Source: CADCTP01 sp963849885
GTDB lineage: Bacteria > Actinomycetota > Actinomycetes > Mycobacteriales > CADCTP01
Reading direction: 5' to 3'
Length of the DNA: 64,000 bases
NCBI GenBank assembly: GCA_963849885.1
Contig: CAWKIV010000006.1
Span: 868,001-932,000, forward strand
In this document: positions 56,917-64,000 of the stretch, piece by piece
Layout of the letters: the number at the start of each line of letters is the position of its first letter
Position numbering within the stretch: position 1 is the stretch's first letter
Translations under genes and position numbers: made by a program
The notes under the pieces: generated by a model
The model's database searches: none
Told to the model about the DNA's origin: nothing
What the model saw: the letters and a program-made list of their open reading frames with translations, nothing else

Positions 56917-59382
56917 TCACCAGCCGGGGTCGGTGCGCCGGTGCTGGCGCAGCGGGATCACGTCGGCGGCCGGGGCCAGCTCGGCGCCGTTCGCGGCCAG
57001 CCGCATCGCCGCCCGCGCCTTGACCGCGAGCATCGGCGGCAGGCAGTGGTCGCCCTGCCCGGCGTGGCCGCCGAGGTTGCGCACCGCGGCCGCGTGCGCG
57101 GCGGTCCGCACGCCCACCGCGATCGCCCGCAGGTCGTAGCTCTGCGCGATCTCGATCGCGGTCCGCACGATGGTGCGCGCCTGCGGGGAGGTGAGCATCC
57201 CCTCCACGAACTGCGGGGCGATCTTGAGGTCGGTCGCCGGCACCCGCAGCAGCCGGGTGAGCGAGCTGTGGCCGGTGCCGAAGTCGTCCACGGCCACCCG
57301 CACGCCGAGCACCCGCAGGTCCTCCAGCACCACGTCGACGGTGTCGATCGGGCTCAGCGCGGAGGACTCGGTCAGCTCCAGCATCAGCCGCTCCGGGCTG
57401 AGCCGGGCCCGGGCCAGCGCGGCGGCCACCCGGCCGGGCAGCTCCCGGTCCAGCAGCGAGCGGGCGGACAGGTTGACCGCCACCGGCACGTCGAGGTCGA
57501 GCGCCGACCACTCCCGGCACTCGGCCAGCGCCTCCCGCAGCAGCCAGTCCGTGTACGCCGGGAGCAGGCTGGAGGACTCCAGCACGGGCAGGAACTCCCG
57601 CGGCGGCAGCAGCCCGCGGGTCGGGTGCCGCCAGTGCACCAGCGCCTCGGCGGCGACCGGCGCCCCGGTGTTGAGGTCGACCATCGGCTGGTAGTGCAGC
57701 ACCAGCTGGCCCTCGGTCAGCCCGGTCCGCAGCTCCGCGCTGAGCAGCAGCGAGCCGGGCCCGGTGGCGTCCTGGGCCGGCTGGTAGAACTCCACGCCGG
57801 TGCCCACCCGGGCGGCCCGCTCCAGCGCCACGCTGGCCTGCCGCAGCAGCTCGCCGGCGCTGGCCGGCTGGTCCGGCCCGGCGTAGGCGATGCCGGCGGT
57901 GCCGGTCATGCTCACCGTCGCGGCGTCCAGCCGGAGCGGGGTGGCCAGCGCCTCCAGCAGCGCCCGGGCCCGCTCGGCCACGTCGGCCGGGTCGTTCGCC
58001 TCGTGCAGGAAGACCGCGAACTGGTCGCCGTCCAGCCGGGCCACCAGCTCGCCCAGCAAGCCGGTCTCGACCAGGTGGCTGGCCGCGTGCCGGAGCAGCG
58101 TGTCCCGGGCGGCGTGCCCGAGGGTGGCGGCCACCTCGTCGAAGTGGTCCGGCCGGATCAGCACCAGCGCCACCGCGGGCAGCGGGTCGACCGCGGTGTC
58201 CAGGTGGTTGTCCACCCGGCGCTGCAGCAGCTGCCGGTTGGGCAGCCGGGTCAGCGGGTCGTGGCTCGCCTCGTACGCCCGCAGCTCGGCCAGCTGCGCG
58301 GTCCGGGCGTGCGCCCTGGCGGTCTGCAGCGCGGTGTGGGTGGCCGCGGCCAGCGTGCGGAGCGCGTCCCGCTCCCGCTCCACCAGCCGGATGTAGGGCG
58401 ACAGGTAGACCCGCACCTCGCCCAGGGACGCCTCGCCGTCGGCGTCCAGCGGCACGCTGGCGGCCAGCTGCTCGGTGGCTCCGGTGGCCGCGTTGCTGCC
58501 GTCGGCCCGGTGCCGGTGGAGGGTCGGGCCACCGGTGTCGCCACTGTGGAGGGCGATCTCCACCACGGCGGCGGCGAGCAGCTCGACCGCGGCCGCGGCG
58601 GACCGGCGGACGACTTCCTGCTCGTCGAGCGAGGAGAGGCTGCGCACCGCCTCGGCCAACCGGCGGCCGGCCTCCCGCTCGGCCCGGCCGCGCTGGCGGA
58701 CCAGGTAGGCCTGGTAGAGCAGCAGCGCCCCGACCGGCAGGACGAGCAGCAGCCGCAGGTCGACGCGGGCCAGCAGCAGGCCGGCCGCGGTCAGCGCCAG
58801 GTTGCCGACCATGGTGACCGCCTGGGTGCCCGCGTTGGCCGACCACACCGCCGCGGTCGAGGTGCCCTGGGCCATCCCCACCACGACCATGGTGAGCCCG
58901 TTGCCGACGACGTCGAAGATGACGCCGGCGACCAGCAGCCCGACCAGGCCGGCGGTGGTCCCGGGGTCGAAGCCGGAGCCGGCGAGCGCCACGGCGCCCA
59001 CCCCGACGAACGCGGCCAGCGCGCAGCGCGCGCTGTTGAACAGCAGCTTGATCGCCGGCTGCCGGATCACTCCCGCGGCCAGCGCCATGCCGACCCCGGC
59101 CACCATCGGCGCCCAGGGTGGCGGCACCAGCAGCAGGGTGAGGATCAGCGCGACGTCCAGCGGCAGGTAGGCCGCCAGGCGGTCCGGTCCGAACCGAACG
59201 GTGAAGCGCAGCAGGGCGGCGCCGACGAACAGCCCGGTCGCGGCCAGCCCGAGCAACGGCAGACCGTCGGACTCGCCCTGGAGGATGGCGACGAGCGGCC
59301 ACCCCACGGCGAGGACACCGGCGGCGGCGACGAGCACGGCGACGAGCACGCGCAGCTTGCCGACGTGCCGTGACTCGTCCAT
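56917..59382 (-). CDS. Membrane protein with degenerate GGDEF and EAL domains
   Basis: 821 aa. Seven or so helices occupy residues 10-225, then a GAF-like linker (250-360). The GGDEF domain has DGDQF at 451-455 in place of GGDEF and RPDHF in place of the metal-binding D-L-D loop, so cyclase activity is unlikely. The EAL domain keeps E579-A-L, E669, D699-D700 and K720, but the AEGVET motif reads AVGVRT (V756, R759), losing a metal-binding Glu. It is therefore probably a c-di-GMP-binding or purely structural regulator rather than an enzyme. Reading frame intact throughout. Confidence 0.85.
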   Translation of the reverse strand: MDESRHVGKLRVLVAVLVAAAGVLAVGWPLVAILQGESDGLPLLGLAATGLFVGAALLRFTVRFGPDRLAAYLPLDVALILTLLLVPPPWAPMVAGVGMALAAGVIRQPAIKLLFNSARCALAAFVGVGAVALAGSGFDPGTTAGLVGLLVAGVIFDVVGNGLTMVVVGMAQGTSTAAVWSANAGTQAVTMVGNLALTAAGLLLARVDLRLLLVLPVGALLLYQAYLVRQRGRAEREAGRRLAEAVRSLSSLDEQEVVRRSAAAAVELLAAAVVEIALHSGDTGGPTLHRHRADGSNAATGATEQLAASVPLDADGEASLGEVRVYLSPYIRLVERERDALRTLAAATHTALQTARAHARTAQLAELRAYEASHDPLTRLPNRQLLQRRVDNHLDTAVDPLPAVALVLIRPDHFDEVAATLGHAARDTLLRHAASHLVETGLLGELVARLDGDQFAVFLHEANDPADVAERARALLEALATPLRLDAATVSMTGTAGIAYAGPDQPASAGELLRQASVALERAARVGTGVEFYQPAQDATGPGSLLLSAELRTGLTEGQLVLHYQPMVDLNTGAPVAAEALVHWRHPTRGLLPPREFLPVLESSSLLPAYTDWLLREALAECREWSALDLDVPVAVNLSARSLLDRELPGRVAAALARARLSPERLMLELTESSALSPIDTVDVVLEDLRVLGVRVAVDDFGTGHSSLTRLLRVPATDLKIAPQFVEGMLTSPQARTIVRTAIEIAQSYDLRAIAVGVRTAAHAAAVRNLGGHAGQGDHCLPPMLAVKARAAMRLAANGAELAPAADVIPLRQHRRTDPGW

Positions 59383-59889
59383 GTCGCGCCGGTTCCCCTC
59401 GACTGGGCGATCCTAAGCTAGCGGATTCGACTCGATCGATAACCCGTTGTGGGGATCCCGTCCACGGCGGGGAAGCGCCGGCGGCGGAGAGTGCCGGGAC
59501 GCTTCCCCGCCGTGGGGGTCGCGGGACGTCGGCTGGCGCGTGTCGGCTAGATCCAGATCATCATGCTCGCTCCCGCCGGCGTGAGCGGGAGCTCCCTCCC
59601 TCCGGCCCTCGTCGTTGGGCCGGTCGCCGGGAGCGATTGCTGTCCGCGCAGCGCTAGCGGACAGTGACCGGATCGGCGACCGGATGCTGCTCGGAGCCTG
59701 CCACCGACACCGGCTCACGATGCCGCCGACAGCCCCGTGGCCCCGACCTTCAGTGTCGTGGCTGGCGGCAACTAAGGGCACCCTGTGTTCGTGCCACTCC
59801 GTCACGCTCAGTTATCAGTTATGTGTACCTGCAACTGCTGGTCGCCCGGTCGGGCGTACCCGACAATCACCACAGGAGAGGAGCTGGTC
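59383..59889. other. 507-bp gene-free region rich in inverted repeats
   Basis: No convincing gene: the longest minus-strand open frame (59413-59805) has no recognisable domain and spans several hairpins. Structures on the plus strand are: a 16-bp perfect arm pair 59462-59477/59500-59515; 59569-59576/59585-59592; 59602-59608/59617-59623; 59620-59629/59674-59683; and inside the last, 59640-59647/59657-59664. The third and fourth share bases 59620-59623 and cannot form together. The XRE gene's ribosome binding site (AGGAGAGGAG) lies at the right end. Confidence 0.6.
59462..59515. repeat. 16-bp perfect inverted repeat
   Basis: CCACGGCGGGGAAGCG (59462-59477) and its exact complement (59500-59515), separated by 22 bases. 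It lies about 80 bases from the start of the degenerate GGDEF-EAL gene, on its 5' side; it could be an upstream regulatory site or the end of an unseen transcript. Confidence 0.6.
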
Positions 59890-60348
59890 ATGGTGGACGG
59901 CCGGCGCGGCGGAACGGGTTTCGACGGCGCCCGCCTGCGCGCCCTGCGGCACCGGGCCAACCTCTCCCAGCAGGCCCTCGGCGCCCGCATCGGCGCCGAC
60001 GGCACGGTGATCGCCAACTACGAGAACGGGCGGGCCGCACCGCGGGTCGACCGCCTCGGCCAGCTCGCGCTGGCGCTCGGCGCGTCCCCCGCCGACCTGC
60101 TGCCCGAGAACCACGAGCTGGACTCGCTGGAGGGGCTGCGGGTGCAGGCCGGGATGCGGCAGGCGGACGTCGCCGGGCGGGCCGGGATGACCCGGGCCAA
60201 GTACGCGGCGATCGAGCGCGGGCAGACCGCCACCCTCAGCCCGGCGGACGCGGACACGCTGGCCCGGATCCTCGGCGTCGACGTCGACGAGGTCATCGCC
60301 GCGCAGTCGGTCACCCGGGCCGCGTACCTGGAACGCATCCCCCGGTGA
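59890..60348 (+). CDS. Double-HTH XRE-type regulator
   Basis: 152 aa. Two Xre/Cro-type HTH domains in tandem: LRALRHRANLSQQALGARIG with VIANYENGRAAPRVDRLGQL (about 15-75), and LRVQAGMRQADVAGRAGMTR with YAAIERGQTATLSPADADTL (about 80-140). No sensor domain. The two domains may bind adjacent half-sites as a monomer. An AGGAGAGGAG site precedes the ATG at 59890; an upstream in-frame ATG is excluded on that basis. It stands just before the hotdog/P450/FAAL operon and is its likely regulator. Confidence 0.82.
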   Translation: MVDGRRGGTGFDGARLRALRHRANLSQQALGARIGADGTVIANYENGRAAPRVDRLGQLALALGASPADLLPENHELDSLEGLRVQAGMRQADVAGRAGMTRAKYAAIERGQTATLSPADADTLARILGVDVDEVIAAQSVTRAAYLERIPR

Positions 60349-60404
60349 ATTCCGTCCGGCGGGATCGGGAGAAATTGTCCGGTGCCATCCCGGAACGGAT
60401 CGAC

Positions 60405-60410
60405 TAGTCT
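60405..60410 (+). promoter_or_regulatory. -10 box of the hotdog/P450/FAAL operon
   Basis: TAGTCT about 110 bases before the GTG at 60520. The leader between them can form two small hairpins (AGGG...CCCT near 60424-60440 and ATCGCG...CGCGAT near 60467-60490). GTGAGGA ending 9 bases before the GTG serves as ribosome binding site. Unlike most promoters here this one has a real 5' leader. Confidence 0.4.
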
Positions 60411-60519
60411 CGGCACAGCCCGTTAGGGAGACTTTCGCCCTGTCCTCGCGAGCCCCTGCACGAGCGCCGATCGCGTCACTCCGCGTCGCGATGGCGACTC
60501 CCGGTGAGGACTTTCTCGC

Positions 60520-60897
60520 GTGACAGAGATCTCGACGGTGCACGGCCCGGTGCGTGAGGGCAGCACGCTGACCTGGTCCCGGCGGTACGCCGAGGCCGAG
60601 CTCCGGGAGTACGACGAGCTGGTCGGCCGCCCGGCCGACGGCGCCGGCCTGCTGCCGGACCTGCTGGTCATCGCCCCGCTGACCAAGCTCGGCGGCGACC
60701 TCGACTACCTGTCCCGGTCGATGACGTGGCGCCACCACCGCCCGGTGCGGGCGGACGAGGAGCTGACCGCCGAGCTGCACGTGACCCGGCTGGCCCGGCA
60801 GGGCGAGGTGGTCAAGATCGCGTTCGAGGCGCGGATCCGCTGCGGCGACGAGGTGGTGCTCAGCGGCACCAGCCGCGGGGTCGTGCTCGGTGCCTGA
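60520..60897 (+). CDS. Hotdog-fold protein, FAS1-like/HadA-type dehydratase subunit
   Basis: 125 aa from the GTG at 60520. Hotdog features: LTWSRRYAEAELREYDELVG, LGGDLDYLSRSMTWRHHRPV and a C-terminal LSGTSRGVVLG strand. It lacks the GDxNPxH-type catalytic Asp/His pair, as does the accessory half of HadAB/HadBC-type heterodimers. The partner with the catalytic pair is the N-terminal domain of the next protein, 22 bases downstream. Together they should form one (R)-hydroxyacyl dehydratase or enoyl hydratase. Confidence 0.75.
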   Translation: MTEISTVHGPVREGSTLTWSRRYAEAELREYDELVGRPADGAGLLPDLLVIAPLTKLGGDLDYLSRSMTWRHHRPVRADEELTAELHVTRLARQGEVVKIAFEARIRCGDEVVLSGTSRGVVLGA

Positions 60898-60919
60898 CCC
60901 GGCGGAGAGGGGAGCGGCG

Positions 60920-62557
60920 ATGACGGCGGTCGCGGACGTGGTGGCGGGAGCCGAGCTGACCAGCCGGCGCACCGTCAGCCCCGAGGACGTCGCGGCGGTC
61001 GCCCGGATCACCGGCGACGAGGGCATGCACCACGTCTCCGGGCTGGCCGGCCGGCAGGTGGCGCAGGGCCTGCTCACCGTCGCCTTCGCGCCGCTGCTGA
61101 AGACGGAGGCGGGCTTCCGGCTGGACACCGCCGAGGTCACCTTCCTGGCGCCGGTCTTCGTCGGCGACACGGTCGCCTGCACGGTCACCGTCGGCAGCCG
61201 GGACGGCGACACGGTGGCCTTCACGCTGCGGATCGCCAACCAGGACGGCGCCGAGGTCGCCGTCGGGCAGGGCACCGGCACGATCGCCCCCGCCCCGGCT
61301 CCCGGCGCCGGCGCCGGTCCGTCGGCCGGCGACCCGCCGCGGCTGCTCACCGCCGAGGTGCTCGCCGACCCCTACCCGACGTACGCGGAGCTGCAGCGCA
61401 CCCGCCCGGTCTACTGGGCCGACGAGCTGCACGGCTGGGTGGTCACCGGCTACGACGACGTGTACGGGGCGCTCCGCGACCACGGCCGGTTCTCCTCCGA
61501 CCGGATCGACCGGCTGCTCGGCAGCCGGGTGCCGCCGGAGGCGCTGAAGATCATCGCGCCGTTCGTCGCGCTGGCCTCCCGGTGGATGTGGATGGTCGAC
61601 CCGCCGGACCACACCCGGGTGCGCCGCACCTTCAACCACGGCTTCACCCCGCGGGCGGTGCGCCGGCTGCGGCCGCTGGTCGAGGAGACCGTCGGCGACC
61701 TGCTCGACGCCGTCGCCGACCGGGGCTCGATGGACCTCATCGCCGACTTCGCCTACCCGCTGCCGGCCACCGTGCTGGCCGACGTCTACGGCATCCCCCG
61801 GGCCGACGCGCCGCTGCTCAAGGAGTGGTCGGACGCGATGAAGGTGTTCATCGGCGGCACCCCGGACCTGGCCGCGATGGCCGGCCCGGCCGCGGACAGC
61901 ATGCGCGAGATGATGGCCTACTTCACCGCCGTCATCGCCGACCGGCGCGGCAACCCGCGCGACGACCTGGTGTCCGCGCTGGTGCACGCGGACGAGGCCG
62001 AGCCGCTGGACCCGGACAGCCTCTGCGCCAACCTGGTGCTGGTGCTCGCGGCGTCGTACGCGACCACCCAGGACATGATCGGCAACGGCATGCTCGGGCT
62101 GCTCCGGCAGCGGGCCGAGTGGCACCGGCTGCAGGGCGAGCCGGCGCTGCTGCCCGGCGCCATCGACGAGGTGCTCCGCTACGACGGCCCGGTCCAGCTG
62201 ACCCACCGGGTGGCCACCGAGGACATCGACCTGCACGGCACCCGGATCGCCCGGGGCGACCTGGTCTACCTGATGCGGGCGGCGGCCAACCGGGACCCGC
62301 ACCGGTTCCCGGACCCGGACCGGATCGACGTCGGCCGGCAGGACACCGGGCACGTCGCCTTCGGCGCCGGCATCCACTACTGCATCGGCGCCGCGCTGGC
62401 CCGGGTCGAGGGCGTCGCCACCCTGCAGGCGCTGCTGCGCCGGATGCCGGCGATCGAGCTGGACCCGGCCGCGCCGGCCGCGTACCGGGCGGACAGCCTG
62501 CAGTTCCGCGGCCTGCGCACGCTGCCCGTCGTCTTCCCCGCCGCGGCGGCGCCATGA
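60920..62557 (+). CDS. MaoC-like hotdog - cytochrome P450 fusion protein
   Basis: 545 aa from the ATG at 60920 (GGGGAG upstream). Residues 1-122 are a MaoC-like hotdog with the catalytic pair D33 and H38 in ITGDEGMHHVSG and VAQGLLTVAF after it. Residues 123-140 are an Ala/Pro/Gly linker. Residues 141-545 are a complete P450: ADPYPTYAELQRTRPVYW, the ExxR motif E417-R420, and haem-ligand C488 in FGAGIHYCIGAALAR. In the I helix, the usual acidic residue before TT is A381 (ASYATT). The single frame through the linker shows a true fusion of a dehydratase/hydratase domain to an oxygenase. Confidence 0.88.
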   Translation: MTAVADVVAGAELTSRRTVSPEDVAAVARITGDEGMHHVSGLAGRQVAQGLLTVAFAPLLKTEAGFRLDTAEVTFLAPVFVGDTVACTVTVGSRDGDTVAFTLRIANQDGAEVAVGQGTGTIAPAPAPGAGAGPSAGDPPRLLTAEVLADPYPTYAELQRTRPVYWADELHGWVVTGYDDVYGALRDHGRFSSDRIDRLLGSRVPPEALKIIAPFVALASRWMWMVDPPDHTRVRRTFNHGFTPRAVRRLRPLVEETVGDLLDAVADRGSMDLIADFAYPLPATVLADVYGIPRADAPLLKEWSDAMKVFIGGTPDLAAMAGPAADSMREMMAYFTAVIADRRGNPRDDLVSALVHADEAEPLDPDSLCANLVLVLAASYATTQDMIGNGMLGLLRQRAEWHRLQGEPALLPGAIDEVLRYDGPVQLTHRVATEDIDLHGTRIARGDLVYLMRAAANRDPHRFPDPDRIDVGRQDTGHVAFGAGIHYCIGAALARVEGVATLQALLRRMPAIELDPAAPAAYRADSLQFRGLRTLPVVFPAAAAP

Positions 62558-64000
62558 CCGCGGCCGCCACCGTCACCGCGCTGCTGGACCGGGCCGCCGC
62601 CGACTTCCCGGCCGCGGCGGTCGGCTTCCCGCAGGACGGGACCCGGCTGCCGCTGGGCCGGCTGGCCGGGTCGGCCGCGGCGGTGGCCGGCGGGCTGGCC
62701 CGGCTGGGCACCGGGCCGGGCCGGCGGGTCGGCGTGCTCTTCGGCACCGAGCCGGACTTCCTGCCGGCGCTGTTCGGGATCCTGCGCACCGGCGCCGCGG
62801 TCTGCCCGCTGCCGCTGCCGACCACCGCCCGCGACCTGCCGGCGTACCTGGACCGGCTGACCGGCATCGTGACCGCGGCCGGGCTGACCCACGTGGTGGT
62901 GTCCGACCGGCTCGGCGAGCTGGAGGCGCCGCTGGCCGCCGCGCTCGGCGTGCCGCTGCTGCACCCGGCCGAGCTGGCCGGCGCCGGCGGACCCGCGCCG
63001 GCCGACCGGGCCGACCCGGAGGACCCGGCGATCCTGCAGTTCACCTCGGGCAGCACCGCCGCGCCGAAGGGCGTGGTGCTGCCGCACCGGGCGGTGGTCG
63101 CCGGCCTGGACGCGATCAACCGCGGCGCCGGGATGGACCGGGAGCGCGACTCGGGCGCGGTCTGGCTGCCGCTCTACCACGACATGGGGCTGTTCGGGAC
63201 GCTCGCCGCGGTGTCGATCGGGATGCCGGTCGACCTGTGGTCGCCGGCCTACTTCGTCCGGCACCCGGACCGCTGGCTGGCCGCGGTGGCGGCGGCCGGG
63301 CACACCGTCTGCCCGCTGCCCAACTTCGCGTACGACCAGCTGGTCGACTCGGTCCCGGCGGCGGAGATGGCCCGGCTCGACCTGAGCCGGTGGCGGGTCG
63401 CCTTCAACGGCGCCGAGATGGTGTCGGTGGAGTCGGTCGAGGCGTTCCTCGCGCACGCCGCGCCGGCCGGCTTCCGCCCGGAGGCCATGTTCCCGGTGTA
63501 CGGGCTGGCCGAGGCCACGCTGGCGGTGACCTTCCCGCCGCTGGGCCGGCCGCCGCGGGCGGACTGGGTGGACCGGGAGCTGCTGGCCGGCACCGGCCGG
63601 GCGAAGCCGGTGGGCCGGGACGCGCCCGGCGCCCGCGGGGTGATGGGTCTCGGCCACCCGGTGCCCGGGATGGCGGTGCGGGTGGCCGACCCGGAGACCG
63701 GCGCGGAGCGACCGGACCGCGAGGTCGGCGAGGTGCAGGCCCGGGGCGCGTCGGTGACCACCGGCTACCTCGGCGGCGGCGCCGACCTCTTCACCGCCGA
63801 CGGCTGGCTGCGCACCGGCGACCTCGGCTACCTGGTGGCCGGCGAGCTGCACCTGACCGGCCGGATCAAGGACATGATGATCGTCCGCGGGGAAAACCAC
63901 TACCCCGAGGACGTGGAGAGCGCGGCCCGCGGCGCCGGTGGCGTCTACAAGCGACGGTGCGTCGCCTTCGTGGCCGGGGCCGCGGCCGAGCGGATGGTGC
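62554..64000 (+). CDS. Fatty-acyl-AMP ligase-like (FAAL) adenylating enzyme, partial
   Basis: At least 482 residues before the right edge, from the ATG at 62554 that overlaps the P450 stop (ATGA). Adenylation motifs: A3 QFTSGSTAAPKGVVLPH (164-180), WLPLYHDMGLFGTLAAV and SPAYFVRHPDRWLAAV (FAAL-typical), A5 VYGLAEATLAVTFPPLG, A8 GWLRTGDLGYLV, and GRIKDMMIVRGENHYPEDVE (436-455), which matches FAALs rather than CoA ligases. It would activate a fatty acid and load it on a carrier protein, presumably encoded further right, for the hotdog/P450 enzymes. Confidence 0.88.
   Translation, partial: MTAAATVTALLDRAAADFPAAAVGFPQDGTRLPLGRLAGSAAAVAGGLARLGTGPGRRVGVLFGTEPDFLPALFGILRTGAAVCPLPLPTTARDLPAYLDRLTGIVTAAGLTHVVVSDRLGELEAPLAAALGVPLLHPAELAGAGGPAPADRADPEDPAILQFTSGSTAAPKGVVLPHRAVVAGLDAINRGAGMDRERDSGAVWLPLYHDMGLFGTLAAVSIGMPVDLWSPAYFVRHPDRWLAAVAAAGHTVCPLPNFAYDQLVDSVPAAEMARLDLSRWRVAFNGAEMVSVESVEAFLAHAAPAGFRPEAMFPVYGLAEATLAVTFPPLGRPPRADWVDRELLAGTGRAKPVGRDAPGARGVMGLGHPVPGMAVRVADPETGAERPDREVGEVQARGASVTTGYLGGGADLFTADGWLRTGDLGYLVAGELHLTGRIKDMMIVRGENHYPEDVESAARGAGGVYKRRCVAFVAGAAAERMV

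Noticed and set aside
59413..59805. 130-codon minus-strand frame in the gene-free region
   Set aside because: No recognisable domain, no ribosome binding site, and it runs through several perfect inverted repeats.
59383..59889. c-di-GMP (GEMM) riboswitch upstream of the GGDEF-EAL gene
   Set aside because: I looked for the conserved GEMM core sequence on both strands and did not find it; only generic hairpins are seen.
1..64000. tRNA or rRNA genes
   Set aside because: I scanned by eye for T-loop and anticodon-arm patterns and for rRNA landmarks and saw none; a covariance-model scan would settle it.

Overview
The window reads as chromosome of a very GC-rich actinobacterium. The evidence is near-uniform G/C at third codon positions, many GTG (and some TTG) starts, 4-base ATGA/GTGA gene overlaps, and -10-like TAnnnT boxes 5-7 bases upstream of start codons (leaderless transcription). 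The gene content fits too: HelR-type RNA polymerase ATPase, PAC2 protein, SigE-type sigma/anti-sigma pair, DUF3817, DUF456, DUF5995, FprA-like ferredoxin reductase and LAL regulator. I cannot resolve a genus. I see no phage, plasmid, insertion sequence, CRISPR array, rRNA or tRNA.

Layout. 1-850: start of a flavin disulfide oxidoreductase and a HAD phosphatase (minus). 850-2220: a scar of decayed duplication with fragments of an exonuclease III gene and a coiled-coil gene. 2223-4510: intact exonuclease III and small membrane proteins. 4628-9400: a branched-chain amino-acid-type ABC operon (livG-livF-livH-livM-binding protein, minus) whose livG carries a frameshift, with a divergent RsbRD/PucR regulator, a zinc alcohol dehydrogenase and a PEP-mutase-family lyase (9502-12651). 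12767-18720: esterase, acyl-CoA dehydrogenase, CrtU-like flavoenzyme, pirin and aldo/keto reductase. 18782-24170: ATPase-fold anti-sigma-type kinase, a frameshifted GGDEF-EAL protein, methyltransferase and FprA-like reductase. 24241-27440: LolA/RseB-like protein plus an ABC exporter whose two genes are joined by a repeat slippage. 27658-30303: queC-queD-queE-folE, a complete preQ0 operon.

30394-37437: lipase, VOC protein, lysoplasmalogenase, lactate-utilisation lutABC, a small M15-like secreted protein, and a molybdopterin oxidoreductase with cytochrome b. 37525-40862: an ATP-grasp ligase, an S51 (cyanophycinase-like) protein and an enterochelin-esterase-like hydrolase in one operon. 41089-49496: DUF5995 protein, large LuxR-type regulator, YihY/BrkB protein, PAC2 protein, a hydrolase remnant and HelR. 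49543-52780: TetR-controlled ABC exporter. 52919-59382: flavin amine oxidase with a repetitive tail, sigma/anti-sigma pair, MFS exporter, and a second GGDEF-EAL protein with degenerate motifs. 59383-59889: gene-free but rich in inverted repeats. 59890-64000: a double-HTH regulator, then a small hotdog protein, a hotdog-cytochrome P450 fusion and a fatty-acyl-AMP-ligase-like enzyme running off the window.

The strongest candidates for something new are the hotdog/hotdog-P450/FAAL operon at the right end and the ATP-grasp/S51/esterase operon at 37.5-40.9 kb. Repeats shape gene ends here: an 81-bp palindromic element occurs twice, once inside a coding sequence; a 51-bp repeat decides whether an ABC ATPase and permease are fused; and a 24-bp repeat forms both the tail of one protein and the stop codon of the gene facing it. 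Several single-base frameshifts (livG, GGDEF-EAL, ABC repeat, coiled-coil gene) may be real decay or read errors; the window alone cannot tell.
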